Part shown: positions 25,259 through 35,878 of the stretch, in pieces | Layout of the letters: each line of letters starts with the position of its first letter | Position numbering within the stretch: position 1 is the first letter of the stretch | Source of the DNA: Acidobacteriota bacterium | GTDB taxonomy: Bacteria; Acidobacteriota; Thermoanaerobaculia; Multivoradales; J023 | Reading direction: 5' to 3' | NCBI GenBank assembly: GCA_029263395.1 | Contig: JAJCXO010000221.1 | Location: 62,001 to 126,000 of the forward strand | Length of the DNA: 64,000 nt | The notes under the pieces: model-generated | Database searches by the model: none | What the model was told of the DNA's origin: nothing | The model's input: the letters and a program-made list of their open reading frames with translations, nothing else | Translations under genes and position numbers: made by a program

Positions 25259-28200
25259 CTACTGTTCTCTGGCGAGACGTTGCCGCAGTCGACGCGCCAG
25301 CTCGGCAACGTTGGGCGGATAATTCATGCTGACGTGATCACCCGGGACCGGTTGGATTTCGATACCGGCTTCCGCTAGCCCAACCCAGGGCAGTTCGGGC
25401 CTCGGCGCATCCCCCGGGCGGCGTTCGAGGGCTCGGAAGAAGAGCGCGGCTAGCGCTGCCTGCGGCTGGGGCTCGTAGGCATAAAGTGCAGCAACGTTGG
25501 CGCGGCTGACCCGATAGAGGCGGCGAATCTCGTCTGATCCCATCGCGGGTGCGTCGCTCGACCCGTGATCAGCGTTGGCAGCTCTGACCTCCAACACATG
25601 CGCGAGCTGTTCCGCCTCCGGCATACGACGGAGTTCGTCGACGGGTACCGGGCACGCACCGTTGAAAACCGAGGCCAGGATCGATGCCTCGTCGGGGCGC
25701 GGTGGCAGCTGGTCGAGGCATGGGGAGTCGAGTAACACCAACAGCGCCACCTCTTCGTTGGCCTCGCGCAGCTGGCGTGCCATCTCGAAGGCAACCGAGC
25801 CGCCCATCGAGCTGCCACCGAGCAGATAGGGGCCGTGAGGTTGCACTTGTTGCACCGCTTCCAGGTAATGCGTCGCCATAGCCTCGACCGACTCGAGGGG
25901 CTGCTCTTCGTCAGTGAGTCCGGGGGATTGCACTGCGTAGAACGGCCGATCGGCATTCAGCGTCCGGGCCAAATCGCGGAACCAATAGATGGTGCCGCCA
26001 ACTGGATGGACCATGAACAGTGGCTTGCCAGAGCCTTGGGCGCTCAGGCGTACCAAGCAAGACGGGCGTTCCGGCTGCCCCGGCTGTGCTTCCTGTTGTT
26101 CGCCGATCAGGTCGGCCAAGAGCGCCACAGTGGGCGCTTCGAGCAAGGCTGTGCCGCCGAGCTCGGCGCCGAGGGTGGACCGCAACATTGAAGGGAGGTG
26201 AAGTGCTGAAAGCGAGCTGCCACCAAGCTCGAAGAAGTCGTCGTGGCGACCGATCGGCTCAACCCCGAGAACTTCTGAGAAGGCAGTGGCGATGGCGCGT
26301 TCGGTCTCGGTTTGGGGTGCCGAGTCGGTGGGTGCGGTTTCGCCGTCGGTGTCTGCGGCCGGGGCCGAAGATGGGGACGGGGACGAGAGTGGCAGTGTCT
26401 TGACCACGTCGGTGCTTGCGGCACCTTGCCCCGGAGCCCGGTCGATCCAGAAGCGCTGGCGCTCGAAAGGGTAGGTCGGCAACGGTACCCGCCGCCGCTG
26501 TTCGGACGCCGAATAGGCGGTCCAGTTGATCTCGGATCCGACGGTCCAGAGCCTTCCCAAGGCCAAAAGCAACGCCTCGTATCCGGCCTGGTTGGCTTTG
26601 GGCGGTGGCTGCGAATGGATAATTGCGCCGGCGGCTGCTTTGCCGGGATGTTGGCGTGCGGCGGTTGCCAGCTGACGACCCGGCCCTACTTCCAGCAGCA
26701 GGCGTCCGGCGGGCTCGAAGAGCTCGCAGAAGCCGCGGTCGAGTTGCACGGCATGGCGCAGGTGCTGCCCCCAGTAGGCAGGGTTGGTGGCTTCCTCGGG
26801 ACGGATCCATGTTCCGGTCAGATTGGAGACGTAAGGGATGCTGGGCGGTTGCAGATCGAGGGTCGTGAGCTCATCCACAAAGGGGACTACGATCGGCTCC
26901 ATCATCTGCGAGTGGAAGGCATGAGAGGTGTGCAGTCGGCGATGCGTGATGCCACGGGCTTCGAGTCTCGCTGCTATTACGTCGATAGCGGCGGTTTCGC
27001 CGGAGAGAACACACTGCTCGGGGCTGCTGACGGTCGCCACAGTCAAACATCCGGGCACATGATCCTCGGCCAAGGCCAATGCGTCCTCGGCGGCCAACGA
27101 CACGGCCAGCATTGCACCCGCGGGCAAATCCTGCATCAGGCTGCCGCGGGTCGCGACCAGACGTATCCCTGCCTCCGGAGTGAAAACCCCCGCCACACAA
27201 GCCGCGACGTATTCGCCGAGGCTGTGGCCGAGCATCGCCTCGGGCTCGACTCCCCAATGCCGCCACAATTGCGCCAAAGCGAATTCGACAGCAAACAACA
27301 CGGGTTGCGCATGGCTGGTTTGGTCCAAGTCGACATCAGAGTTGGGTTCGAGCCATTGCCGCAGGTCGACCCCCGTCTCATCTTCGAGGGCATCGGCACA
27401 GCGATCGAGGGCTTGTTGGAAAACCGGTTCGTCGCGGTAAAGGTCGAGTGCCATGCCACGGTGCTGGGCGCCTTGACCCGGAAACAGGAAGGCATGTGAC
27501 CGGCTGCCGGAGTCGGCGACATCAGAGATCACGTGTTGCGGTGCGCCGCCGGTGAGCGCCACGATAGCCTCTTGGCGATCACGGCAGACGACAACCCGGC
27601 GATGGCGAAAGGCCTGACGGCCGACCTGTAACGTATAGGCGACATCGGCCAAGTCGAGTTCGGGATTGGCTTCCAAGGCCTCCGCGAGGTTGGCCGTTGC
27701 CGTGTCGAGGGCAGCCGGTGTCCGGGCGGAGAGTGGCAAAATTTTCCACTCCCGGGCAGCCGAGGTTGGCTCAGGAGTGGGCGCTTCTTCGAGCACCGCG
27801 TGGGCGTTGGTGCCGCCGATGCCAAAGGCGCTGACACCGGCTCGCCGCGGTGCGCCACCCGCTGGCCACGGGGTCAGCTTGGTGTTGACATAAAACGGAC
27901 TGGACTCAAAGTCGATTTTTGGATTCGGCCGGCGAAAGTTGAGGCTGGCCGGGATCTGCCGGTGTTCGAGCGCTAGGACGGTTTTGATGAACCCGGTGAC
28001 ACCGGCTGCGGCATCGAGATGGCCGAGGTTGGTCTTGACTGAGCCGAGAGCGCAGTAACCTCGCCGTTCGGTACTGGCGCGGAAGGCTTCGGTCAAGCCC
28101 GTAACTTCGATCGGGTCACCGAGGGGGGTGCCGGTGCCGTGCGCTTCAACGTACGAGATGGTCTCGGGATCCACCCCTGCCTTGATCTGGGCTTCGCGGA

Positions 28201-31200
28201 TCACCTCGGTCTGGCCTTCGACGCCCGGCGCCGTGAAGCCGGTGCGTAAGGCGCCATCATTGTTGCTGGCGGTGCCCAAAACCACCGCTCGGATGGTGTC
28301 GCCGTCGCGCCGGGCATCCGCCAGTCGTTTCAAGACGACCACGCCGAGGCCACTGCCGGTGGTCATCCCCCGGGCATCGGCGTCGAAGGTGCAGGTATGC
28401 CCGTCCGGCGACTGTACACCGCCCTCGGCATAACGGTGTCCCCCGACTTCGCGGTAGGCGACCGACACGCCACCAGCCAGTGCCATGTCGCAGTCTCCAG
28501 ACAACAGCCCCTGGCAAGCCGTGTGGATTGCGGTCAGCGACGTCGAACAGGCGGTTTGGACGTTGACGCTCGGCCCCCGCAGGTTGAGTTTGTAGGAGAC
28601 GCGGGTCGGCAGGTAGTCCGAGTTGTTGGAAATCAGCAGCTGGAATGGGCCGACAGCTTGGGCGACGTCGGAGCCCGTCAACAGCCTTGGCAGATAGGTG
28701 TTGGCGCTGGCACCGGCATAAACACCGACCCGATCACGATTGGCCGCGTCGCCATAACCCGCCACCTCGAGAGCCTGATGGGCACATTCCAGGAAGTGGC
28801 GATGTTGTGGGTCGAGGACCTGGGCTTCGCGTGGCGGAATCTGAAAGAAGGCGGCGTCGAAGAGTTCGGAGTCATCCAGGGCACCGCGCGCCTTGACGAA
28901 CTGTGGATCGGCGATGGCCGCTTCGTCGAACCCGGCCTGTCGCAACTCGTCGTCGGTGAAGAAGCGGATCAACTCTTCACCGGCGCAGAGCTTGCTCCAC
29001 AGGGTGTCGACGCTGTCGGCTGCCGGGAACCGTCCCGCCATACCGATGACCGCGATCGCCGTCCCACGTTCGACGGCAACCTGCGGCGAGGTCGCAGCCG
29101 CCGCCAGCGGAGCGATCACCGCTTCGTCGTCATCACTGAGGAACTCGGCCAGCGAGCGGACGGTCGGATAACGAAAAAGATCGGTCATCGAAACTTCGAG
29201 GCCGAGCGTCTCCGGCAGCTTGGCGTGGATACGTACCAGCAGCAGTGAATGCCCGCCGAGCTCGAAGAAGTTATCGTTGACGTCGAGATCATCGACACCA
29301 AGGACCTCACGCCACAACTCGACGAGGCGTCTTTCGACCGCGGCCCGCGAGCCCGACCGAGATCCAGACTGCGGAAGCGATGATGGACTCGGCTGCGGTG
29401 CTGGCTGGCGGAACTCCGGCGCCGCTAAGGTAATCTCTTGCGCCGCCCGCCACGCCTCGGGTGACGGCAGCGCTTTCCGATCGAGCTTGCCCGTCGGCGC
29501 CAGGGGCCATTCCACCAACGGTAGGAAGGCGGCCGGCAACATGTATTCGGGTAGTTTCTGGGCCAAGTTAGTGCGCAGGGTTGCCTTGTCGGGAGCCTGT
29601 CCGCGCTGAGGAATGAAGTAGGCTACCAGCCGTTGATCGCCCGGTGCGTCCTCGCGCACCAGCACCACTGCCTCGCGTACTCCGGGTTGTTCGCCGAGTA
29701 CCGCTTCTATTTCCCCGAGCTCGATGCGAAAGCCGCGGACCTTGACTTGGCTGTCGGCCCGGCCGAGGAATTGCAGATTGCCGTCCGGCAGATAACGGGC
29801 TCGATCGCCGGTGCGATATAGGCGACTGCCCGCCGTTTCGCCCCATGGGTCGGGTAGGTACTTCGAAGCGGTCAAGGTCGGCGACCGGGCGTAGCCGATC
29901 GACAGACAGTGGCCGCCAATGTAGAGATCCCCGGGAATCTCGATCGGGGTCAGTTCGAGCTGCTGACCGAGGACCTGGTAGCGAGCATTGGTGATCGGTC
30001 GGCCGTAAGGGATGCTCGGCCAAGCCGGATCAACCTCGCCGATCGGAAAGACATTGGACCAGATGGTCGCTTCGGTCGCCCCGCCGAGACTGATCACTTG
30101 GGTCCGTGGGAAGGTCTCGCGCAGGCGATCGGGCAACGGCACCGGAATCCAGTCGCCACTCAAGAAAACCAAGCGCAGGCTCGGTTCGCGGGTCAACTCA
30201 GCACGCAGTGGCAAAAAACTGGCGAGTTGCTGCAGAGCGGCCGGGGCGGAGTCCCAGAAGGTGATCGGTTCGTCCACTAAGATGCGCACGAGGCGTTCCG
30301 GGTCCCGCAGCTCGTCGCGACTGGCGATGCGGACACTGCCGCCTGCGGCGAGGGTGCCGAAGATGTCGTAGACCGACAAGTCGAACGTCAAGGCGGTGAC
30401 GAACAGCAGGCGGTCGTGAGAGTCGACCGCAAAACGACGGTTGACCCATTCGATCAGGTTGACTGCCGGCCGATGTTGTACCTGGACCCCTTTGGGTTCG
30501 CCGGTCGAGCCCGAAGTGAAGATGATGTAGGCCAAATCCTCGGGGTTGGTGATCGGTGTGAGATCGAGCTCGGGTTGGCGGTCGAGATCGGTGAGCGTCG
30601 CTACCTCCAAGTCGGAGATCGTGCCGTCGAGGTCACTGGCCTGCCGGTCGAGACAGACCGCGTGAGTGAGTCGCGGTAGATCCGCCAGCAATTGGACCTT
30701 CGGCAACAGATCGCCGCCGGTTACCAAGCAGCGAATGCTCATCCGCTCCAAGATGGTGCGGAGGCGTTGCTCCGGCCAGCCAGCGTCGAGCGGTACATAG
30801 GCGGCACCAGCCTTGACGATCCCTAATACCGCGGCAAGCATCTCCGGTGAGCGGTCCAGGTAAACTGCGATCAGGTCTCCGCGGCGTGTTCCGGTGGCCC
30901 GCAGATGGTGCGCTAGTCGATTGGCCCGTTGGTTGAGCTCGCCGTAACTCCACACGCCGCCATCGAACAGCACCGCTGGCTGCCGGGTTTGCTGCGCCAC
31001 TTGTGCCTCGAATAAAGTTTCGAGGGTCGCGTGTTCGGAGAATGGGCCGCGGGTGACATTCCACTCGGTGAGGATCTGGTGACGGGCAGCCTTCGGCAAC
31101 ATCGTGACCGAGTCGAGTTGTCGTCTAGGATCCGCGGCAACACTCGTCAAGAGTTCGCTGAAGGACCTTAGCAGCCGATCGATCGCACTCGTTTCGAACA

Positions 31201-34200
31201 GGTCGACGTTGTAATCGAGGCGAGCTTCCAGGCTTTGTGATCCGTCTTCGACGACCAGTCCGAGATCGTACTTCACGGTCCGATGCCCAGCCTCGAAGGC
31301 TGCGCTGCGCAGGCCGGGCAGGCCGAAGGCACCAGTGGATCGATCGCCGCGGTGGGCATCGAGCAGGAATACCACCTGGACCAGCGGATGGCGCGATAGA
31401 TCGCGTTCTGGTTGGAGGGCCTCGACCAGGCGCTCGAATGGCAAGTCTTGGTGAGCATAGGCACCGAGTGCGCCGTCGCGCACCTGCTTCAACAGGTCGA
31501 GGAACGACAGTTCACCGGCGAGTTGGGAGCGCATCGGCAGGAAGTTGGCGAATAGGCCAATCAATCGTTCGGTCTCGATTTGGCGACGGTTGGCGATTGG
31601 TGTTCCGATCACCAGGTCGGCCTGTCCGGTGGTGCGCCACAGCAGAGTCTTGAACGCCGACAGCAGCACCATGAAGAACGTTGCTCCGTTGCTGCCGCCA
31701 AGGGCGCGGAGCGCGGCGCCAAGGTCCAAAGGCAGCAACGTCCGGCGAGTTGCACCACGGTAGGTTTGGACGACCGGTCGCGGCTTGGAGATCGGCAGAT
31801 CTAGGACGTGGGGAGCGTCACGGAGACATTCGCTCCAATACTCGAGCTGGCGTGTGAGCTCGGCACCGTCTAACCAACGTCGTTGCCAGGCGGCATAATC
31901 GGCATATTGACAAGGTAACGTTGGCAAGTTGGCAGTTCGGCCTGACTTGGTAGCGCCATCTCCCGAACGGGCAAAGCTATACAGTGTAGCAAGCTCGCGA
32001 TCGAGAACATCCAGTGACCAGCCGTCCGCCACGGTGTGATGGAAGGTCAACAGCAGAATGTGGTCCTCGGCGGCGAGGCGGAGCAGCGAGGCTCGCCACA
32101 GCGGGCCACAACCGAGGTCGAAAGCCCGTGCGGCCTCTTCTCTAGTCAGTTGCTCCGCGAGGATCTTTCGGCTGACTTCAGGAAGGGTCGCGAGGTCGAC
32201 CACGGGTAGCGCAAACCGGGGTGCGGGATCGATCACTTGCCGTAGCTGACCCTCGATGACCGCAAAACTGGTCCGTAGTGACTCGTGACGTCGTGCGATG
32301 GCGATCAGGGCCGATGCCAGGGCCGACACGTCGAACTCACCACGATAACGCCCTGCAGTCGGGATGTTGTAAACCGCCCGATCCGGCAAGAGTTGATCGA
32401 GGAACCACAGCCGCTCCTGACCGAAGGACGGCAGCAGTGGAGTGTCTCTCGGTAATCGCCGAATCGGTTCGGTCGGCTCACGAGGCGTATCACTCATCAG
32501 CTCGCGGTCAAGCTCCTTGGCTAGCTCCTCCAATCGCGGCAGCTCGAAGACTCGGCGGACCGGCAGCTCGCTCTTCAAAGCCGTCCGCAAGCGGGCCACC
32601 AATCGGGTTGCCAACAAGGAGTGCCCGCCAAGCTCGAAAAAGTGATCCTCGGCTCCGACATGCTCGACCCCCAGCAGCTCTGCCCAAATGCCCGCGAGAA
32701 TTTCCTCGGCAGGAGTGCGAGGGGCGATGTAGCGGGGTAGGCCCTGGCGGTCCTGGTTCGGTGCTGGGAGAGCGCTACGGTTGACTTTACCGTTGGGTGT
32801 CAAAGGTAACGCCTCGAGCTGCATGAGCCGGGATGGCACCATATGGGCTGGCAACCGCTGGCCCAACCAGGCTTCGAGGGTCTCGCCAGCATTCTCGCTG
32901 TTGGCTGGTGTCCAATAAGCGACCAGCTGAAGGTCACCGGTCGACTGCTCGCGGGCGACCGCCACCGCCTCCTCGACCGTCGGGTGCTGGAGCATGACGG
33001 CTTCGACTTCGCCGAGCTCGATACGAAATCCGCGGATTTTTACTTGATGATCGGCGCGGCCCAGGAAATCGAGTCGGCCGTCCGCCAGCCAACGCACCAA
33101 GTCTCCGGTTCGGTAGCAGCGTGAGCCGGGTTCGGTAGCCAACGGGTCTGGCAGGAAACGTTCGGCGGTCAAGGGGCCGCGACCGAGATAACCCCGGGCG
33201 ACGCCAGCGCCAGCCAGATAGAGTTCGCCGATCGCACCGAGTAGTGCGGGCTCGAGCGCCCGCCCCAGGACGTAGGCACGGCTGGCACCGACCGCCCGTC
33301 CGATGGTGACCGGCAACGACGCACCGCGTTCAACCCGAGACCAGGTGGAATACGTCGTGTCTTCCGACGGGCCGTAGAGGTTGAAGACCCGTTGTACCGA
33401 GTTGACAGCATAAGCTCGCTCGACAAGCTCCCGTGGTAGCGGCTCGCCAGCGAGATTCACCGTCGTCACACCTGCTGGCAACGGCCCGAGTCGCAGCAGC
33501 TCGGCTAGTGCCGAAGGGACGGTGTTGATGAGTCGAACCTCTTTGGCTGCCGGTAGCTCCGGCAGCTGGAGGGCGTTGTCGGCGAGCACCACCGTGCCGC
33601 CCCGGGTCAGCGGCAAGAAAATCTCGAAGATCGATAAATCGAAGCAGATCGAGGTTGCAGCCAGGACACCCGCCAGCTCTTCGTGGCTGAAGGTGTTGGC
33701 GGACCAGTCGAGTAGACCGGCGGCGTTGGCGTGGGTGATCGCGACACCTTTTGGACGGCCGGTCGACCCCGAGGTGTAGATGAGGTAAGCCAGGTTGTCC
33801 GGCTGCGTCTGGACGACTGGTGCGTCGGCGGTAAGCGGGAGCCTGCCTTCCGCCTCCGCGGCGGAGATCTCGTCGAGATAGAGCACGCTTGGGATCTGAT
33901 CGTTCGATCCACTTGCTGGCAAGCATTCGCTCAGCTGGCGTTCGGTCAACACCAGCTGAGCTCCGCTGTCGGCGACCATAAATGCCAGCCGCTGCGCGGG
34001 GTAGGCTGGGTCTAGCGGAACGTAAACGCCGCCGGCCCGCAGAACACCAAGCATTGTCGCCACCATCGCCGGTGACCGAGGAAGACAGATGGCGACCCTG
34101 GTTTCTGGGATTAGTTGCAGACGTGCCGCCAGCCGTCCAGCGTGTGCTTCCAGTTGGCGGTAGGTGAGGCGTTGCTCGCCGTGGATCAAGGCTGTTGCTT

Positions 34201-35857
34201 CTGGTGTCGCGTCCGCCTGAGCTGCGAATCGTTCGAACAGGCCGCCTGTTGACGGTACCGACGCGGTGTCGTTCCACTCCACCAACATCTGGTGGGTTTC
34301 GGCGACGGCGGTCAGCGGCAGCCGGGTCAGCTGGAGATCTGCTGCATAGCTGGCAGCGTGCAGGAGGTTTGTGAAACGGTGCAGCCAGCGCTGGGCCGTC
34401 GTGCGATCGAAGAGGTCGCAGCTGTAGGCCAACTTGAGCTGGAGACCGTGCGTGCTCTCTGCCATCTCTAGCTCGAGATCGAACCGCGCCTCGCGACGCT
34501 CGATGGCCATGGTGGAGGCACGGGTGCCAGGTAAGGCGAGCGTCTCCCCGGACTTTGGTGCGAGCGACAGCAGCACTTGAAATAGTGGCGTGTGGCTGAG
34601 GTTGCGATCCGGCGCTAGCTCTTCGACCAGTTTCTCGAAGGGCAGCTGTCGATAACGGTTGCCCTCGAGGACCTCGTGTCGAACTCGTGCGATCAACTGC
34701 CGCCAGGTGGGCTCACGGCTGGCATCGAGGCGCAACACCAGGGTGTTGACGAACATCCCGACCAAACCTTCAACTTGCGGCTGGTCGCGCCCGGCGATCG
34801 GTGTACCTATCGCGAGATCGGTTTGCCCTGTGGTGCGTTCGAGCAAGGCCGTCCACGCTGCAAGCAAGACCATAAAGAGCGTCGATTCGGATGCTCGTGC
34901 GAGCCGTTCGAGGGTCGCGAGACTGTCGGTATCGAGATGCGCTTCGATCCGCCCGCCGACTTGCGAGCGCACCGGTGGTCGTGGACGATCGGTGGGAAAC
35001 TCCAAGACCGGCGGCAGACCGCTCAACCGCTGCCGCCATTTGGCCATCAGTTCCGACACTTCGGCGCCTTGCGAGCGGTGCTCTTCCCAAGTTGCATAGT
35101 CAGCATACTGGATTGGCAGTGCGGGTAGCTGTGATGGTCGGCCGTCGAGGGCGGCGGCGTAAAGTTCACTGAGCTCGCGCAAAAGGATGCCCATCGACAC
35201 ACCGTCGCTGACAATGTGGTGGACGGTCAGCAACAGCACATGCTCAGACCCTGTTTGACGCGACCCGGCATTCTTTTGGTGGAGCACCGTTTTTTGGTGA
35301 AGTAGCGTCTTCTGATGAAGCACCGTCTTCTGATGAAGCACAGTGATCCTGATGAGCGGTCCGACACTCAGGTCAAAAGGGCGCTGAGCCTCGGCATCAG
35401 CTCGACGGTGCGTTTCTCGACTGCGGTCATCAGCTGCCAGTGCCGTCAGGTCGACGACAGCGAGTGCGTCTGGTGTCGATGGGGCCAAGAGCTGAACGGG
35501 GCGTTCATTCTTGCTCGCGAAAACGGACGCCAACGCCTGTTGACGATGCTGAAGACGATCGAGGGCAGTGGCCAATGCGGCAACATCCAACGGGCCTTCG
35601 AGGCTGAATGCGCGAAAAATATTGTAAGCCGAGCTGCCAGGTTCATACCGGTCTAGAAACCACAGCCGGCGCTGGGCCAGAGATAGCGGAGCCGGCCCTG
35701 AGCCCTCGCGCTTCGGGATACCTCGCTGTTTCGACGTTGCCCTTCGTTGGCGTACTCTCTTCTCGAGCAGCGCCTGAATCGCGTCCGAACGCCGTGGTCG
35801 CTTCGCTGTGACGACGGTGCCGCGAGATCCTGGCCCCGAGCCGATGGGTTCGCTCAT
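25259..35857 (-). CDS. Hybrid NRPS-PKS: C-A-T-C-A-T-KS-AT-ACP-TE (terminal part of line B)
   Basis: A 3532-aa megasynthase. Domains: C1 (~58-500, HHIVSDG), A1 (~540-1030, YTSGSTGRPKG), T1 (GGHSL ~1077), C2 (~1135-1570, HHTVADG), A2 (~1640-2140), T2 (GGHSL ~2199), KS (~2263-2690, TACSTS, EAHGTGT and KTNLGHL intact), AT (~2785-3085, GHSLGEY; HAFHS typical of malonyl specificity), ACP (GGSSL ~3211), TE (~3265-3530, GGSSMGG and a late GDHVSM His). No ketoreductase, dehydratase, methyltransferase or epimerase. Hand-aligned pocket codes: A1 DLFNNALTYK (a form I associate with alanine, low certainty); A2 DLYDFSLIWK (near the cysteine-type DLYNLSLIWK). C1 holds a four-unit 18-bp minisatellite. The basic N-terminal ~50 residues could dock to the acidic tail of the preceding synthetase, whose gene ends 21 nt upstream. 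Confidence 0.96.
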   Translation of the reverse strand: MSEPIGSGPGSRGTVVTAKRPRRSDAIQALLEKRVRQRRATSKQRGIPKREGSGPAPLSLAQRRLWFLDRYEPGSSAYNIFRAFSLEGPLDVAALATALDRLQHRQQALASVFASKNERPVQLLAPSTPDALAVVDLTALAADDRSRETHRRADAEAQRPFDLSVGPLIRITVLHQKTVLHQKTLLHQKTVLHQKNAGSRQTGSEHVLLLTVHHIVSDGVSMGILLRELSELYAAALDGRPSQLPALPIQYADYATWEEHRSQGAEVSELMAKWRQRLSGLPPVLEFPTDRPRPPVRSQVGGRIEAHLDTDSLATLERLARASESTLFMVLLAAWTALLERTTGQTDLAIGTPIAGRDQPQVEGLVGMFVNTLVLRLDASREPTWRQLIARVRHEVLEGNRYRQLPFEKLVEELAPDRNLSHTPLFQVLLSLAPKSGETLALPGTRASTMAIERREARFDLELEMAESTHGLQLKLAYSCDLFDRTTAQRWLHRFTNLLHAASYAADLQLTRLPLTAVAETHQMLVEWNDTASVPSTGGLFERFAAQADATPEATALIHGEQRLTYRQLEAHAGRLAARLQLIPETRVAICLPRSPAMVATMLGVLRAGGVYVPLDPAYPAQRLAFMVADSGAQLVLTERQLSECLPASGSNDQIPSVLYLDEISAAEAEGRLPLTADAPVVQTQPDNLAYLIYTSGSTGRPKGVAITHANAAGLLDWSANTFSHEELAGVLAATSICFDLSIFEIFLPLTRGGTVVLADNALQLPELPAAKEVRLINTVPSALAELLRLGPLPAGVTTVNLAGEPLPRELVERAYAVNSVQRVFNLYGPSEDTTYSTWSRVERGASLPVTIGRAVGASRAYVLGRALEPALLGAIGELYLAGAGVARGYLGRGPLTAERFLPDPLATEPGSRCYRTGDLVRWLADGRLDFLGRADHQVKIRGFRIELGEVEAVMLQHPTVEEAVAVAREQSTGDLQLVAYWTPANSENAGETLEAWLGQRLPAHMVPSRLMQLEALPLTPNGKVNRSALPAPNQDRQGLPRYIAPRTPAEEILAGIWAELLGVEHVGAEDHFFELGGHSLLATRLVARLRTALKSELPVRRVFELPRLEELAKELDRELMSDTPREPTEPIRRLPRDTPLLPSFGQERLWFLDQLLPDRAVYNIPTAGRYRGEFDVSALASALIAIARRHESLRTSFAVIEGQLRQVIDPAPRFALPVVDLATLPEVSRKILAEQLTREEAARAFDLGCGPLWRASLLRLAAEDHILLLTFHHTVADGWSLDVLDRELATLYSFARSGDGATKSGRTANLPTLPCQYADYAAWQRRWLDGAELTRQLEYWSECLRDAPHVLDLPISKPRPVVQTYRGATRRTLLPLDLGAALRALGGSNGATFFMVLLSAFKTLLWRTTGQADLVIGTPIANRRQIETERLIGLFANFLPMRSQLAGELSFLDLLKQVRDGALGAYAHQDLPFERLVEALQPERDLSRHPLVQVVFLLDAHRGDRSTGAFGLPGLRSAAFEAGHRTVKYDLGLVVEDGSQSLEARLDYNVDLFETSAIDRLLRSFSELLTSVAADPRRQLDSVTMLPKAARHQILTEWNVTRGPFSEHATLETLFEAQVAQQTRQPAVLFDGGVWSYGELNQRANRLAHHLRATGTRRGDLIAVYLDRSPEMLAAVLGIVKAGAAYVPLDAGWPEQRLRTILERMSIRCLVTGGDLLPKVQLLADLPRLTHAVCLDRQASDLDGTISDLEVATLTDLDRQPELDLTPITNPEDLAYIIFTSGSTGEPKGVQVQHRPAVNLIEWVNRRFAVDSHDRLLFVTALTFDLSVYDIFGTLAAGGSVRIASRDELRDPERLVRILVDEPITFWDSAPAALQQLASFLPLRAELTREPSLRLVFLSGDWIPVPLPDRLRETFPRTQVISLGGATEATIWSNVFPIGEVDPAWPSIPYGRPITNARYQVLGQQLELTPIEIPGDLYIGGHCLSIGYARSPTLTASKYLPDPWGETAGSRLYRTGDRARYLPDGNLQFLGRADSQVKVRGFRIELGEIEAVLGEQPGVREAVVLVREDAPGDQRLVAYFIPQRGQAPDKATLRTNLAQKLPEYMLPAAFLPLVEWPLAPTGKLDRKALPSPEAWRAAQEITLAAPEFRQPAPQPSPSSLPQSGSRSGSRAAVERRLVELWREVLGVDDLDVNDNFFELGGHSLLLVRIHAKLPETLGLEVSMTDLFRYPTVRSLAEFLSDDDEAVIAPLAAAATSPQVAVERGTAIAVIGMAGRFPAADSVDTLWSKLCAGEELIRFFTDDELRQAGFDEAAIADPQFVKARGALDDSELFDAAFFQIPPREAQVLDPQHRHFLECAHQALEVAGYGDAANRDRVGVYAGASANTYLPRLLTGSDVAQAVGPFQLLISNNSDYLPTRVSYKLNLRGPSVNVQTACSTSLTAIHTACQGLLSGDCDMALAGGVSVAYREVGGHRYAEGGVQSPDGHTCTFDADARGMTTGSGLGVVVLKRLADARRDGDTIRAVVLGTASNNDGALRTGFTAPGVEGQTEVIREAQIKAGVDPETISYVEAHGTGTPLGDPIEVTGLTEAFRASTERRGYCALGSVKTNLGHLDAAAGVTGFIKTVLALEHRQIPASLNFRRPNPKIDFESSPFYVNTKLTPWPAGGAPRRAGVSAFGIGGTNAHAVLEEAPTPEPTSAAREWKILPLSARTPAALDTATANLAEALEANPELDLADVAYTLQVGRQAFRHRRVVVCRDRQEAIVALTGGAPQHVISDVADSGSRSHAFLFPGQGAQHRGMALDLYRDEPVFQQALDRCADALEDETGVDLRQWLEPNSDVDLDQTSHAQPVLFAVEFALAQLWRHWGVEPEAMLGHSLGEYVAACVAGVFTPEAGIRLVATRGSLMQDLPAGAMLAVSLAAEDALALAEDHVPGCLTVATVSSPEQCVLSGETAAIDVIAARLEARGITHRRLHTSHAFHSQMMEPIVVPFVDELTTLDLQPPSIPYVSNLTGTWIRPEEATNPAYWGQHLRHAVQLDRGFCELFEPAGRLLLEVGPGRQLATAARQHPGKAAAGAIIHSQPPPKANQAGYEALLLALGRLWTVGSEINWTAYSASEQRRRVPLPTYPFERQRFWIDRAPGQGAASTDVVKTLPLSSPSPSSAPAADTDGETAPTDSAPQTETERAIATAFSEVLGVEPIGRHDDFFELGGSSLSALHLPSMLRSTLGAELGGTALLEAPTVALLADLIGEQQEAQPGQPERPSCLVRLSAQGSGKPLFMVHPVGGTIYWFRDLARTLNADRPFYAVQSPGLTDEEQPLESVEAMATHYLEAVQQVQPHGPYLLGGSSMGGSVAFEMARQLREANEEVALLVLLDSPCLDQLPPRPDEASILASVFNGACPVPVDELRRMPEAEQLAHVLEVRAANADHGSSDAPAMGSDEIRRLYRVSRANVAALYAYEPQPQAALAALFFRALERRPGDAPRPELPWVGLAEAGIEIQPVPGDHVSMNYPPNVAELARRLRQRLAREQ
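35273..35344. repeat. 18-bp x4 minisatellite inside condensation domain C1
   Basis: Four 18-bp units at 35273-35290, 35291-35308, 35309-35326 and 35327-35344 encode a repeated six-residue T(V/L)LHQK unit. It lies about 20 residues before the catalytic HHIVSDG motif, where homologous domains have a short strand-turn. The last two units are nearly identical, so expansion appears fairly recent. Confidence 0.9.
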
Positions 35858-35878
35858 GATGGATTACCGATCGAGCGG

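Noticed and set aside
26312-27499. 395-aa plus-strand open frame opposite the AT-encoding region
   Set aside because: Antisense shadow of the high-GC NRPS-PKS gene; no recognisable domain. The many other antisense frames opposite the NRPS, RND and DUF5916 genes were dropped for the same reason.
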